Source of the DNA: Collinsella aerofaciens
GTDB lineage: Bacteria; Actinomycetota; Coriobacteriia; Coriobacteriales; Coriobacteriaceae
DNA length: 64,000 nt
Direction of reading: 5' to 3'
Assembly: GCF_015548375.1 (NCBI RefSeq)
Contig: NZ_JADMWW010000001.1
Span: 1-64,000, forward strand
Under the pieces are notes generated by a model that made no database searches, was not told the origin of the DNA, and saw only the letters and a list, made by a program, of their open reading frames with translations. Below, piece by piece: positions 1-11,712 of this stretch (the stretch's first letter is position 1; each line of letters opens with the position of its first letter). Both the position numbers and the translations under genes were made by a program.

Positions 1-3
1 CTC

Positions 4-225
4 ATGGACCCGAACCCCGACGGCGCCGCGCCGGAAGGCCCCGAGCTCGCGAAGATGCGCAAGGCGATGCGGGTGACTCAGAAGAAAGCCGCCGCGGAGC
101 TCGGCCTGTCCGCAGCCACACTCGGGCACTTGGAACGGGGGAAACGGCGGTCGACGAAACTGGAGAGGAGGTATTACGAGCTCCTGTGCGAATTGGAGAG
201 AGCGCTCCCGCAAACTGCCTCTTGA
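4..225 (+). CDS. Small XRE-family helix-turn-helix protein
   Basis: A 73-residue protein that is essentially one Cro/C1-type helix-turn-helix. The stretch KMRKAMRVTQKKAAAELGLS followed by AATLGHLERGKR matches the fold in which the recognition helix is followed by a conserved E-x-G-x-R turn. It is probably a DNA-binding regulator or the antitoxin half of a small module. The ATG lies three bases from the window edge and no ribosome site can be seen, so the true start may be outside the window and the protein may be N-terminally truncated. It is the only rightward gene in the first 37 kb and stands alone. Its target cannot be inferred. Confidence 0.6.
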   Translation: MDPNPDGAAPEGPELAKMRKAMRVTQKKAAAELGLSAATLGHLERGKRRSTKLERRYYELLCELERALPQTAS

Positions 226-292
226 CAACTTATAGGAGCGTCGGTTTCAATTTCGCAATGTTCCGTGTGGTCGAGGGTAACCGGTCAAACGT

Positions 293-317
293 AGTAGATA
301 GGCCAATTTCGTGGCAA
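293..317 (+). repeat. Short shared motif, copy 1 (AGTAGATAGGCC...CGTGGCAA)
   Basis: The bases AGTAGATAGGCC, then five variable bases, then CGTGGCAA recur almost identically at 57801-57825. The inner TAGGCC(C)GATT-CG part also appears inside the outer stem of the element at 4800-4915. It lies in a gene-free stretch. No function can be assigned. It may be a remnant of a dispersed element. Confidence 0.4.
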
Positions 318-377
318 GCGAGTCAACTCGGGGCACAGGGCAGCTAAAAAAGCCCCGTCCCAAATTGGCTGCTTTTG

Positions 378-444
378 AGTTGCGGTGATATACGGACTGT
401 TTGAGGCCTCTGGCTTGTAAAACAGTCCGTATTTCACCGCAACT
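378..444. repeat. Palindromic repeat family A, copy 1
   Basis: Two arms of about 25 bases (AGTTGCGGTGATATACGGAC and its complement ending GTCCGTATTTCACCGCAACT) flank a loop of about 16 bases. One position is mismatched (GATATAC against GTATTTC). The same element occurs at 12706, 38186, 39470 and 56559. It lies downstream of folC, where it could also stop transcription. Confidence 0.85.
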
Positions 445-458
445 GATGAGGGGATGGG

Positions 459-1802
459 TTAGCGGAGCAGACCGGCTACTTCGCCGGCTAGGGTGATGGT
501 GCCGGCAGCTACGAAAGGCTCGTCTGCGGCATCGAAGGCCGCGAGGGCCTCGGACACGCTGGGGTACACGCCAACAAGCTTGTCAGCGTCCACAAGTGCG
601 GCGAGCTCCTCCGCCGGCAGGGCGCGATCGGAATCGGTCTGGGTCACGACCACGCGCGGGAAAGCCGGGATCAGCACGTCGACGATGCCCGCCACGTCCT
701 TGTCGGCCAGCGCGGCGCACAGCAGCGTGGGGCGATTCTCCACGCACGGATCAATCTCGTCCAGCGCGCTCACAAAGTTCTCGCAGCTCTGGGGGTTATG
801 ACAGGCGTCAATCAGCTTAAGCGGATCGGTCCCCAGCACGTCAAAACGACCCGGTGTGGGGCAACCCATAAGCGATGCATCCAGCGCATCGTGGTCGAGC
901 TCGCGACCCAGATACCCCTCGCAAAGCATAATCGCGCACGCGGCATTCTGCGGCTGATAGGCCGGCTTGACCATGCTCGACGTATAGATCGCACGTGGCG
1001 TGGTGCAGCTAAACTCAACCGTGTCGCCCACATGCACCGGCACCTTAGTCGTGGCATGCCTCACCACGAGCGGCACAATGCCGCACTCTCGACAACGGGC
1101 ATCCATCACGCGCTGAACGCTCGCCTCATGCGTGCCCTCGCCCAGCACAACCAGGCGTCCGGGCTTAATGACCGCAGCCTTCTCCCCCGCAATGGCCTCG
1201 AGCGTATCGCCCAAAATACGTGTGTGATCGAGCCCAATGCCTGTAATGGCCACGGCGACAGGATCGGTCGCACTCGTAGCATCCCAGCGTCCGCCCATGC
1301 CGACCTCAAGCACGGCCACGTCCACGCAAGCCTCGGCAAACACCACCAGTGCAGCAGCCGTCAGCAGGTCAAACGGCGTGATGGTATAGGCGCGCTCCCC
1401 CGCCGCCACACGACGGGCATTCACTCGATGCCCCGCCTCAACAGCGGCCGAAACGCCACGGGCAAACGCCTCATCGCTCACAACGCGCCCGTCAACCTCC
1501 ATGCGCTCGGGATAGCGCACCAGCTGAGGCGACGTATACAGCGCGGTCTTGAGCCCCTCGCCGCGAAGAATAGCAGCCGAAAAACGCGTAGTCGAAGTCT
1601 TGCCATTGGTACCGGCAACCTGAATGCAATCGAAATACTCGTCCGGACGCCCCAACTCATCGAGCATATCGACAACCGTCTCGAGCAGAGGACCAGCATC
1701 CCCAGAAATCCGCCCCGTATCGGCAGCCAGCCCAACAGCCTCACCAAACGAAAGCAACTCAAACGAGAAAGGAACGACATACGACCCAGAACGCTTAGCC
1801 AT
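459..1802 (-). CDS. folC: Bifunctional folylpolyglutamate synthase / dihydrofolate synthase
   Basis: A Mur-ligase-family enzyme that adds glutamate to dihydropteroate or folates using ATP, in the cytoplasm. The ATP loop VAGTNGKTSTTRF lies near the N-terminus, followed by the folate-loop region TALYTSPQLVRYPERM and the C-terminal domain with DACHNPQS and ALADKDV. The reading frame continues upstream, but the start at MAKRSGSY is preferred because a GGGGG ribosome site sits about 10 bases before it. The resulting 447 residues fit the family. It lies downstream of valS, separated by the structured element at 1964-2064. Confidence 0.9.
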   Translation of the reverse strand: MAKRSGSYVVPFSFELLSFGEAVGLAADTGRISGDAGPLLETVVDMLDELGRPDEYFDCIQVAGTNGKTSTTRFSAAILRGEGLKTALYTSPQLVRYPERMEVDGRVVSDEAFARGVSAAVEAGHRVNARRVAAGERAYTITPFDLLTAAALVVFAEACVDVAVLEVGMGGRWDATSATDPVAVAITGIGLDHTRILGDTLEAIAGEKAAVIKPGRLVVLGEGTHEASVQRVMDARCRECGIVPLVVRHATTKVPVHVGDTVEFSCTTPRAIYTSSMVKPAYQPQNAACAIMLCEGYLGRELDHDALDASLMGCPTPGRFDVLGTDPLKLIDACHNPQSCENFVSALDEIDPCVENRPTLLCAALADKDVAGIVDVLIPAFPRVVVTQTDSDRALPAEELAALVDADKLVGVYPSVSEALAAFDAADEPFVAAGTITLAGEVAGLLR

Positions 1803-1963
1803 AACCCAAAGTCCCCCAATAACAGAAAAAGAGGCCCACCAAAAAGAATGAGCCCCTCGCGTTGACAATATCAGACTTTATCCGCTTGCAGCAAGATCAA
1901 GGCCACAACCAGGTGGCCCTAACCTACCAGTTGCAAGCAGCCATGTAACCGCACTAGGAGCGG

Positions 1964-2064
1964 CCCGACGCTTTGCTCGATACAAGTTCCGCACGCAAAG
2001 GACAGCACTTAATGTGCTGTCCGTCTTGCGCAGGACTGTCCGCAGTAGCGAGCAAAGCGTCGGG
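1964..2064 (+). repeat. Structured repeat family B, copy 1 (CACTTAATGTG core)
   Basis: An outer stem of 20 pairs (CCCGACGCTTTGCTCGATAC with GTAGCGAGCAAAGCGTCGGG, one T-G wobble) encloses a core of TTCCGCACG, an inner hairpin GGACAGCAC-TTAAT-GTGCTGTCC, and CAGGAC. The copy at 4800-4915 on the other strand has the same three core words at nearly the same spacing but a different outer stem and a different inner stem that still pairs. It sits between valS and folC. The orientation given is that of the core. Confidence 0.75.
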
Positions 2065-2083
2065 ACGCGCCCCTCAGTAAGAA

Positions 2084-4780
<2,697 letters not shown>

Positions 4781-4799
4781 ATATCTCTCCCGTCCCGCC

Positions 4800-4915
4800 G
4801 GGGAGGAATGTAGGCCCGATTTTCGCTCGGTCAGGTCCTGGGCTCGCTCGAAGACCACATTAAGTGGTCTTCGGCTCGTGCGGAATCTACGAAAATCGGG
4901 CCTACATTCCTCCCC
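4800..4915 (-). repeat. Structured repeat family B, copy 2, in the valS leader
   Basis: A perfect 26-pair outer stem (arms 4800-4825 and 4890-4915) encloses, on the minus strand, TTCCGCACG, then after 10 bases the hairpin GAAGACCAC-TTAAT-GTGGTCTTC, then CAGGAC. Core words and spacing match the copy at 1964-2064, while the stems differ yet remain complementary. The element ends 19 bases before the valS start and about 10 bases before its ribosome site, so it would be part of the valS mRNA if transcribed from upstream. Confidence 0.75.
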
Positions 4916-5008
4916 TTAGGTATCGATTACTTCAGTCTGATATGACTTCGCTGAGGCTTAAACAACCACACAGAATAACACAGGTAGTTGGGGTTATTGC
5001 GTATATAT

Positions 5009-5045
5009 AAAATAGCCTCCGGCCGCGGGTGGTCGGAGGCTATTT
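5009..5045 (-). terminator. Rho-independent terminator after clpX
   Basis: The stem AAATAGCCTCCG / CGGAGGCTATTT, about 12 pairs, is followed on the minus strand by a T-rich run (TTTTATATATA). It lies 22 bases downstream of clpX. The flanking A and T runs would let it act in both directions. Confidence 0.85.
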
Positions 5046-5066
5046 GCAAACAGGTTTTAGGCAGGT

Positions 5067-6482
5067 CTAGCCGTAGATGCGTTGGGGCTGCTCTTCGCCC
5101 TTAACGGAGGCTTCGGTCACGATGACCTTGGCGACACCTTCCTCGCTGGGGAGGTCGAACATTGTCTGCTGCAGCACGTCCTCGCAAATGGATCGCAGGC
5201 CGCGGGCGCCGGTCTTGCGGGCAAGCGCCATGCGGGCGATCTCGTGCAGGGCGGCGTCCTCAAACTCAAGCTCAACGTCCTCGAGCTGGAACATCTTGCG
5301 GTACTGGCGCACCACGGCGTTCTTGGGCTCGGTCAGGATCGACACCAGGTCGTCCTCGTCGAGCGCCTGCGTCTGGGTGACGACAGGCGTACGGCCCACG
5401 AACTCGGGGATCATGCCAAAGGCGTTGAGGTCCTGCGGAAGCACCTGACGCAGCAGGTCGTTCTCGTCGACCGAGGTGGGGCCGGCGATCTCGGAGTTAA
5501 AGCCCACGCCCTTGTTGCCTACGCGGTCGGCAATGATCTTGTCCAGACCCACAAAGGCACCGCCGCAGATGAACAGGATGTTGGTCGTGTCGATCTGCAG
5601 CAGCTCCTGTTGGGGATGCTTGCGGCCGCCGGTGGGCGGAACGCTTGCCACCGTGCCCTCAAGGATCTTAAGCAGCGCCTGCTGAACTCCCTCGCCCGAA
5701 ACGTCGCGGGTGATGGAGAGGTTCTCGGCCTTGCGGGCAATCTTGTCAATCTCATCGACATAGATGATGCCCACCTGCGCGCGCTCGATGTCGCCATCGG
5801 CGGCATTGATGAGCTTAAGCAGGATGTTCTCCACGTCCTCGCCCACGTAACCGGCCTCGGTGAGCGCGGTAGCGTCGGCAATGGCAAACGGCACCTCGAG
5901 GATGCGCGCGAGCGTCTGGGCCAGCAGGGTCTTACCGGTACCGGTGGGACCGAGCAGCAGAATATTGGACTTGGCGAGCTCCACCTCGTCCATATCATCG
6001 TCGAGCTGGCCGCCCATGCCGTCAGCCTCGTCAAAGGCAGACACCGCGGCGCCGCCCTCGATCACGCGACGATAGTGGTTGTACACGGCCACCGACATGG
6101 CGCGCTTGGCGTCCTCCTGGCCCATAACATAGGCCGAAAGCTCGTCATAGATCTCGTGCGGCGTCGGCACATGCGTAATGACCTGGCGGGCATCGTCCTC
6201 GAGCTCAAAGCCCTCGGCCTCGGGATCCACGGCAGGCTGCCCGGCAGCCTGGCCGTGGTCGTTGAGGAAGCCCGGCAGCTTGCCGTTGCGGGCAGCGTCC
6301 ATAAAGTCCGAAGCCAGCGACTCCTCAAGGATCTCGGAGCAGGCGGCAACGCACTCGTCGCAGATAAAGATGTTGGTCGGACCCTTTACAAGGCGGCGAA
6401 CCTGCCCCTGCTCTTTTCCGCAGAAGGAGCAGCGGATGGGGTTGCCATTCTCGTCAAAGTTGTCCTGCATGTTTCCTGCCAT
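5067..6482 (-). CDS. clpX: ATP-dependent Clp protease ATPase subunit ClpX
   Basis: AAA+ unfoldase that feeds substrates to ClpP. The N-terminal zinc-binding domain has Cys18, Cys21, Cys41 and Cys44. The Walker A loop GPTGTGKT is at residues 178-185, Walker B is [11 protein letters not shown], and the pore/sensor region [19 protein letters not shown] and the C-terminal small domain follow. At 471 residues it is longer than E. coli ClpX (424), largely because of an acidic, glycine-rich insertion around residues 142-168 before the Walker A strand. It starts one base after the clpP stop codon, so the two are co-expressed. Confidence 0.97.
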   Translation of the reverse strand: MAGNMQDNFDENGNPIRCSFCGKEQGQVRRLVKGPTNIFICDECVAACSEILEESLASDFMDAARNGKLPGFLNDHGQAAGQPAVDPEAEGFELEDDARQVITHVPTPHEIYDELSAYVMGQEDAKRAMSVAVYNHYRRVIEGGAAVSAFDEADGMGGQLDDDMDEVELAKSNILLLGPTGTGKTLLAQTLARILEVPFAIADATALTEAGYVGEDVENILLKLINAADGDIERAQVGIIYVDEIDKIARKAENLSITRDVSGEGVQQALLKILEGTVASVPPTGGRKHPQQELLQIDTTNILFICGGAFVGLDKIIADRVGNKGVGFNSEIAGPTSVDENDLLRQVLPQDLNAFGMIPEFVGRTPVVTQTQALDEDDLVSILTEPKNAVVRQYRKMFQLEDVELEFEDAALHEIARMALARKTGARGLRSICEDVLQQTMFDLPSEEGVAKVIVTEASVKGEEQPQRIYG

Positions 6483-6483
6483 C

Positions 6484-7104
6484 CTAGGCGTCCTTCGCGG
6501 CGAGATCGCGCGAGGTGACGATACGGTCGATCAGGCCGTAGTCGAGGGCCTCGGCAGCGGTCAGGTAGTTGTCGCGCTCGGTGTCGGCCTGGACCTTCTC
6601 GATCGGCTGGCCCGAGGCATCGGACAGGATCTGGTTGAGCTCGCGGCGGGTCTTCTTGATCTCCTCGGCCACGATCTCGATCTCGGTCTGCTGACCCTGG
6701 GCACCGCCGCTGGGCTGGTGAATCATGACCTTGGAGTGCGGCAGGCAGAAGCGCTTGCCCTTGGCGCCGGCCGAAAGCAGCACGGCAGCCATAGACGCGG
6801 CCATACCGACGCAGATGGTGGAGACCTGCGGCTTGATGAAGTTCATGGTGTCAAGAATCGCCAGGCCGGAGTAAACCTCGCCACCGGGCGAATTGATGTA
6901 GAGCGAGATATCCTTCTCGGCATCCTGGCTCTCAAGATGCAGCAGCTGGGCAACGACCAGGTTGGCGCTGACGGAGTTGATCTCCTCGCCCAAGAAGATG
7001 ATGCGGTCGTTGAGCAGGCGCGAATAGATATCGTAGCTGCGCTCGCCGCGCGGCGTCTGCTCGATAACGTATGGCACGAGGGCGGAATCGAACTTAGCGA
7101 TCAT
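6484..7104 (-). CDS. clpP: ATP-dependent Clp protease proteolytic subunit ClpP
   Basis: Serine peptidase forming the proteolytic chamber of ClpXP. The catalytic triad is visible as Ser in GMAASMAA (residue 104 with this start), His in MIHQPSGG (129) and Asp in ERDNYL (178). [12 protein letters not shown] forms part of the active-site loop. The ATG of MIAKFDS is preferred over the one four codons upstream because GGAG lies six bases before it. The gene follows tig with a 162-base gap that contains an inverted repeat, and is directly followed by clpX. This is the common tig-clpP-clpX order. Confidence 0.96.
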   Translation of the reverse strand: MIAKFDSALVPYVIEQTPRGERSYDIYSRLLNDRIIFLGEEINSVSANLVVAQLLHLESQDAEKDISLYINSPGGEVYSGLAILDTMNFIKPQVSTICVGMAASMAAVLLSAGAKGKRFCLPHSKVMIHQPSGGAQGQQTEIEIVAEEIKKTRRELNQILSDASGQPIEKVQADTERDNYLTAAEALDYGLIDRIVTSRDLAAKDA

Positions 7105-7149
7105 ACGCATCTCCATTTCTCTTACGGACCAATAGTGGCTCTAGACAAA

Positions 7150-7190
7150 CGTACGGTGCCCGCATGCTATGCATTGGCTGGCACCGTACG
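7150..7190 (-). terminator. Inverted repeat between tig and clpP (weak terminator or attenuator)
   Basis: An 11-pair stem CGTACGGTGCC / GGCACCGTACG with a 19-base loop is followed on the minus strand by TTTGTCT. The T-run is poor, so it may only partly stop transcription from tig into clpP-clpX. Confidence 0.5.
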
Positions 7191-7266
7191 AAGCAACCGG
7201 ATAACCGGCTTATAACTTTACCCCATCACGGGCACATACATGCGCTCGCGTGCAAGGTGGCGAGAA

Positions 7267-8565
7267 TTACTCGGCGTCCTTGGCGGTCTCGTCGACCTCA
7301 GTCACCTTGGCGTTCTCGACCAGGTGATCGACGGCCTTGGAGCGACGGATGGACTCGCGGACGGCAGGCATGCGGCCATCGGCGATGAACTCGGCCTTGG
7401 AAGCCTCGACGTCCTTGACGCCAGCCTTCTCGAACTCGGCGTTGATGTCGTCCTCGGTGACCTCAATCTTGAGCTCACGGGCGAGAGCGTCGAGCGCCAG
7501 GGACTCACGGGCAACGTCGTTGGCCTGCTTGTGCAGGTCGCCGATGAACTGCTCCATGGTCAGGCCGGAAGCGGGCAGCCAGGTGTCCAGCGTCATGCCG
7601 CGGGCAGCGAGGTTGGACAGGAAGTTCTGGCCAAGCTCCTCAAAGACGGACTGCTCGTAGTCGGCGTCCATCTCGTCGAGCTGCAGGCGCTCGGCGAGAG
7701 CGGAGACGCAACGGTTCTCCTTCTCGGCCGGGAGGCGGGAAGCCTTGTCCTGCTCGATCTCGATCTTGATGGCGTCGCGCATAGCGTCGATGCTGTCGAA
7801 GCCAAAGTCGGACTTGACGAGCTCGTCGGTGAGCTCGGGGGTGTTGCGGACCTTGATGCCCTTGACGGTGACCTCGACGGTGTGGGTCTCGGCCTCCTCG
7901 CCCTCCTCGGCCTCGTCGGTCCAGGTGACGGACTTGACGTCGTCAACGTTGGCGCCGATCAGAGCCTCGTTGAACTCGGCGGGGTTGCTGTCGCTACCGG
8001 CGATGAGCATACGGCCCTCGGCGGCAAAGTTGTCGGCGTTCTCGACGGCCTTGAGGTCGACGGTAACGTAGTCCTCGGCCTCGACGGCGCGGCCCTCGAC
8101 GTCCTCGAAGGTGGCACGGTAGTTGAGGAGCATCTCGACCTGGTTGTTGATCTCGGACTCGGTGACCTCCGCAGGGGGCATCTCGATCTCGACGGCGTCG
8201 AAGGAGGAGAGCTCAGCGGCGGGACGCAGGGAGAACTCGACGGTGTAGGTGTAGTCCTCGTGATCCTTGGCGAGGTCGAGCTCCTTGTAGTCACCGCTCT
8301 TGGTGGGGACGATGTCCAGCTCGTTGAGGACGGCGGGCTCGTTGGCGGCGATCAGGTCGTTGGTGGCCTGAGCGAGGGTAGCCTCGGCGCCAAGAGCGGA
8401 GTCGATGACCGGACGGGGGGCCTTACCGGCGCGGAAGCCCGGGAAGCGGTACTTCTTGGCGGTGTCCTTGTAGGCCTTCTTGATCGCGGCGTCGACGTCG
8501 GCGGCCGGGATGGTGACCGTAGCGGTGAGCTTGGCGTCCTTGACGTCAGAAGCGGTGATGTTCAA
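7267..8565 (-). CDS. tig: Trigger factor (ribosome-associated chaperone and prolyl isomerase)
   Basis: The product binds the ribosome exit tunnel and helps nascent chains fold. It shows the N-terminal ribosome-binding signature YRFPGFRAGKAPRPVI, followed by the FKBP-like and C-terminal helical arms, which are highly acidic. About 432 residues is typical. The start needs care. The ATG at 8580 lies inside the ribosome site (ATGAGGAGG), so it cannot easily use that site. A TTG at 8565, six bases after AGGAGG, would give M-NITASDVKDAKL, which lines up with the usual family N-terminus. A GTG at 8568 is a second choice. Confidence 0.92.
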   Translation of the reverse strand: MNITASDVKDAKLTATVTIPAADVDAAIKKAYKDTAKKYRFPGFRAGKAPRPVIDSALGAEATLAQATNDLIAANEPAVLNELDIVPTKSGDYKELDLAKDHEDYTYTVEFSLRPAAELSSFDAVEIEMPPAEVTESEINNQVEMLLNYRATFEDVEGRAVEAEDYVTVDLKAVENADNFAAEGRMLIAGSDSNPAEFNEALIGANVDDVKSVTWTDEAEEGEEAETHTVEVTVKGIKVRNTPELTDELVKSDFGFDSIDAMRDAIKIEIEQDKASRLPAEKENRCVSALAERLQLDEMDADYEQSVFEELGQNFLSNLAARGMTLDTWLPASGLTMEQFIGDLHKQANDVARESLALDALARELKIEVTEDDINAEFEKAGVKDVEASKAEFIADGRMPAVRESIRRSKAVDHLVENAKVTEVDETAKDAE

Positions 8566-8656
8566 CACGTTCCTCCTCATACTGCCCAGCTTATCTGAGG
8601 TGCTGGTACCTTTATGCAACAAAGAGTCGCGAGGGCATAAGCCGACGCGGGTGCGT

Positions 8657-8740
8657 TGGTGCGGGCGAAAGGACTCGAACCTTCACGGGAATCCCACCAG
8701 AACCTAAATCTGGCGCGTCTACCAATTCCGCCACGCCCGC
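8657..8740 (-). tRNA. tRNA-Leu (anticodon UAG)
   Basis: The minus strand reads GCGGGCGTGGCGGAATTGG at the 5' end and closes with CGCCCGCACCA. The acceptor stem has seven pairs. The anticodon arm CCAGA-TTTAGGT-TCTGG gives anticodon UAG. A class II variable arm is present, and CCA is encoded. The length of 84 bases is normal for leucine tRNA. Confidence 0.96.
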
Positions 8741-8826
8741 ATGAGCGCACAGACTAGGAATGATAGCAGATACGAACGGCAAGCGCACGCACACCTTTTA
8801 CAGGCTCACGACCTCACCACGAGTAC

Positions 8827-8852
8827 AAAAGGCGGGGCGAGTTACCCCGCCC
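8827..8852 (-). terminator. Terminator after the molybdenum hydroxylase operon
   Basis: The minus strand has GGCGGGG / CCCCGCC with a short loop followed by TTTTGT. It lies 29 bases after the stop codon of the large subunit. Confidence 0.8.
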
Positions 8853-8880
8853 CGCCCATTACGACTTGTTCGCTGACCCG

Positions 8881-11712
8881 CTACTCCCCCAGCAGGGCCT
8901 TCTCGGGCGTGATCGGCAGCGAGCGAACCTGATGGCCGGTGGCGTGCGCCACGGCCGAGGCAACGGCGGCGAGCGGCGTGTTGATGACGACCTCGCCGAT
9001 CGACTTGGCGCCAAACGGGCCCGTCGGCTCGTAGCTCGGCTCAAAGGCCACGCGGATGCTGCCGATATCCAGGCGCGTGGGCAGCTTGTAGCTCATAAAG
9101 TTGCCGGTGCGCAGGCGGCCGCGGTCGTCGTGCTCGACAATCTCGTAGAGCGCGTGACCGATGCCCTGGGCAATGCCGCCCTCGGCCTGGACGCGCGCGA
9201 GCGCCTCGTTGATCACAGTGCCGCAGTCGACGGCCGCCGCGTAGTCCACCACAGTCACCTTGCCGGTGGCCTTGTCGACCTCGACCTCGGCAATGCCGGC
9301 CATAAACGGCGGAGGCGAAACGGGCAGGCAGGCAGAGGCGTGCGAGGTCAGCGCGTCGCCGCCGGCGATGTTCTTGACACACAGGTTGGCAAAGTCGCGC
9401 AGCGTGAGGTAACGGTTCTGCTCGCGCGCGGCACGCTCGTCGGACAGGCGCACGTACTGGCCATCAAAGACCACATCGACGGCGTCAACGTCCCACATCC
9501 GGGCGGCCTTGGCGCAGATCTTCTCGCGCAGCTCAGTCGCGGCGTTCTTGGCGGCAAGGCCCGTCACATACGTGCCCGAGCTCGCGTACGAGCCGGCGTC
9601 GAACGGCGACACGTCGGTGTCCACGCCGCGCACCACGATCAGCGAGCTCTCCACGCCCAGCTCCTCGGCGGCAATCTGCGCCAGGATCGTGTCGACACCC
9701 ATGCCGTTATCGGTGGCGCCGGTGCCGATGGTAATGAAGCCGTCCTCTTCCAGGCGCATGTCGATGCCGGCGATGTCCACGTTGGAGATGCCCGAGCCCT
9801 GCATGGTGAGCGCACAGCCCAGAGCACGCACGCGGTCGCCCAGGTCCACGGCCAGCGGCTTGTCGCGCCAGTCGATCATGTCCATCGCGCGCAGCAGGCA
9901 GCGGTCGAGCGCGCAGGCGTTGAGCTTCTCGTTGTAGTACTGCGGCATAATCTCGCCCTCGTGAACCATGTTCTTAAGACGCAGGTCGGCGGGATCCATG
10001 TGCAGCATGTCGGCGAGCTCGTTGACGGCACTCTCCACGGCAAACTGGCCCTGGGTGGCACCGTAGCCGCGATACGCACCGCCGCGATTGGTATTGGTGT
10101 AGACGGCGTCCCAGCTAAAGCGGCTCGCCTTCACGTGGTTGTAGATGGGCAGGCTCTTGTGGCCCGAAAGGCCGATCGTCGTGGTGGCATGCTCGCCATA
10201 CGCACCAGCGTTGGACAGCGTATGCAGGTCGATGGCCGTGATGGTGCCGTCGTTCATGGCGCCCAGCTTAACAGTCATCTGCATCTGATGGCGCGAGTTG
10301 CCCGCGGTGATGGTCTCCTCGCGGGTATAGCAGCAGTAGCTCGGACGGCCGGTCTGCTGGGTGACGAACGCAACGAAGATTTCGCAGCAGCCCGTCTGCT
10401 TAGAGCCAAAGCCGCCACCGATGCGCGGCTTAATGACCTGCACCTGCGACTGCGGGATATCGAGCGACTGCGCGACCATGCGGCGCACGTGGAAGGGCAC
10501 CTGCGTAGAGGTGGTCACCGAGATACGCCCGAACGCGTCGGTCGTCGCGAAGGCGCGGAAGGTTTCCATGGGTGCGGTCTGCGTGGCCTGGCTGGTGTAG
10601 GTGCGCTCAAAGACGATGTCGCTCTGGGCGAAGGCCTCGTCAAGGTCGCCAAAGTCGCTCGTGCCGCTGCACACCAGGTTGCGCGGAACGTCGCCGCCCT
10701 GCGGGAACATAAAGGTCACGTCGCCCTCGGGGTGAACCACGATGTCGTTATCGAGTGCCTTGGTAAAGTCGAGCAGCGGCTCGAGCACCTCATAGTCGAC
10801 CTTAATGAGTTTGAGCGCCTTGTCGGCAGCCTCCTCAGTCTCGGCGGCGACGATCGCCACCTCCTCGTTTTGGTAACGGACGAGGTTCTCGAGAATCAGG
10901 CGGTCGTAGGGACTCGGCTGCGGATAGCTCTGGCCGGCGATGGTAAAGCGGCGCTTGGGCACGTCCTCGTAGGTGTAGACGCCCACGACGCCGGGCACCT
11001 TCAGCGCGCGCGACGTATCGATGGAGCGGATCTTGGCGCGGGCATAGGGGCTGCGCTTGAGTTTGACGATGAGCGCACCGGCGGGCACCATATCGCCCGT
11101 GTAGACGGGACGCCCCTCGAGCAGGGCCTTCGAGTCCTTCTTGGGCTGCTTGTGGGTGATCTGCTTGTAGGAAACACCGTCGCAGCTGGTGTCGTTGATG
11201 GGCAGCTCGGGCATCTCAAAGCCCACCTGCACGCCAGACTCGTTGAGGAAGCGGACGATGGCGCGCAGCTGGCTCTCATAGCCGCTGCAGCGGCAGAGGT
11301 TGCCGGCGAGCTGGCGCGAGAGCTCCTCGCGCGTGGCGACGAGGCTCGGGTCCTCCTTGGCGGCGCGGGCAAGCGCCAGCACGTTCATGATGAGGCCGGG
11401 GGCGCAAAAACCGCACTGCTCGGCGCCTTCGGCAGCCATCGCACGGGCCAGTGCCTCGGACTCGGCCTTGAGGCCCTCGAGCGTGGTGATGGTGTGGCCC
11501 TCAACACGGGCGGCGGGAACCGAACAGCTCAGCACCGGGTCGCCGTCAAGCCACACCGTGCACAGGCCGCAGTTGGTGGTTTCGCAAGCGCAGCGCACCG
11601 ACGCGCAGCCCTGCTCGCGCAGCAGCGCAAAGAGCATGGTGTCGGGGGCAATCTGAACCTTGACCTTGCGACCGTTGAGCGTAAAGGAAAGAACGATGAG
11701 TTTGGCAGCCAT
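8881..11712 (-). CDS. Xanthine-dehydrogenase-type molybdenum hydroxylase, iron-sulfur and molybdopterin subunits fused
   Basis: A 943-residue fusion of the [2Fe-2S] electron-transfer domains (about residues 1-165) with the molybdenum-cofactor catalytic subunit. The plant-type cluster uses Cys43, Cys48, Cys51 and Cys63. The second cluster shows CGFCAPG and NLCRCSG. Catalytic-domain landmarks are GGGFGSKQ, RGYGATQGQF, and a C-terminal GAKSIGEV carrying the expected active-site glutamate. Such enzymes hydroxylate purines, nicotinate or similar heterocycles, but the substrate cannot be read from the sequence. The start codon overlaps the stop of the FAD subunit (TAATG). The nearby selenium genes raise the possibility of a selenium-dependent hydroxylase, which is inference. 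Confidence 0.9.
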   Translation of the reverse strand: MAAKLIVLSFTLNGRKVKVQIAPDTMLFALLREQGCASVRCACETTNCGLCTVWLDGDPVLSCSVPAARVEGHTITTLEGLKAESEALARAMAAEGAEQCGFCAPGLIMNVLALARAAKEDPSLVATREELSRQLAGNLCRCSGYESQLRAIVRFLNESGVQVGFEMPELPINDTSCDGVSYKQITHKQPKKDSKALLEGRPVYTGDMVPAGALIVKLKRSPYARAKIRSIDTSRALKVPGVVGVYTYEDVPKRRFTIAGQSYPQPSPYDRLILENLVRYQNEEVAIVAAETEEAADKALKLIKVDYEVLEPLLDFTKALDNDIVVHPEGDVTFMFPQGGDVPRNLVCSGTSDFGDLDEAFAQSDIVFERTYTSQATQTAPMETFRAFATTDAFGRISVTTSTQVPFHVRRMVAQSLDIPQSQVQVIKPRIGGGFGSKQTGCCEIFVAFVTQQTGRPSYCCYTREETITAGNSRHQMQMTVKLGAMNDGTITAIDLHTLSNAGAYGEHATTTIGLSGHKSLPIYNHVKASRFSWDAVYTNTNRGGAYRGYGATQGQFAVESAVNELADMLHMDPADLRLKNMVHEGEIMPQYYNEKLNACALDRCLLRAMDMIDWRDKPLAVDLGDRVRALGCALTMQGSGISNVDIAGIDMRLEEDGFITIGTGATDNGMGVDTILAQIAAEELGVESSLIVVRGVDTDVSPFDAGSYASSGTYVTGLAAKNAATELREKICAKAARMWDVDAVDVVFDGQYVRLSDERAAREQNRYLTLRDFANLCVKNIAGGDALTSHASACLPVSPPPFMAGIAEVEVDKATGKVTVVDYAAAVDCGTVINEALARVQAEGGIAQGIGHALYEIVEHDDRGRLRTGNFMSYKLPTRLDIGSIRVAFEPSYEPTGPFGAKSIGEVVINTPLAAVASAVAHATGHQVRSLPITPEKALLGE

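Noticed and set aside
4-225. Prophage edge suggested by the XRE regulator
   Set aside because: One small HTH gene with no integrase, repeat or phage structural gene nearby is not enough.
4781-5008. T-box riboswitch in the valS leader
   Set aside because: No TGGNACCGCG-like sequence or Stem I layout was found. The structure present is a long inverted repeat of family B.
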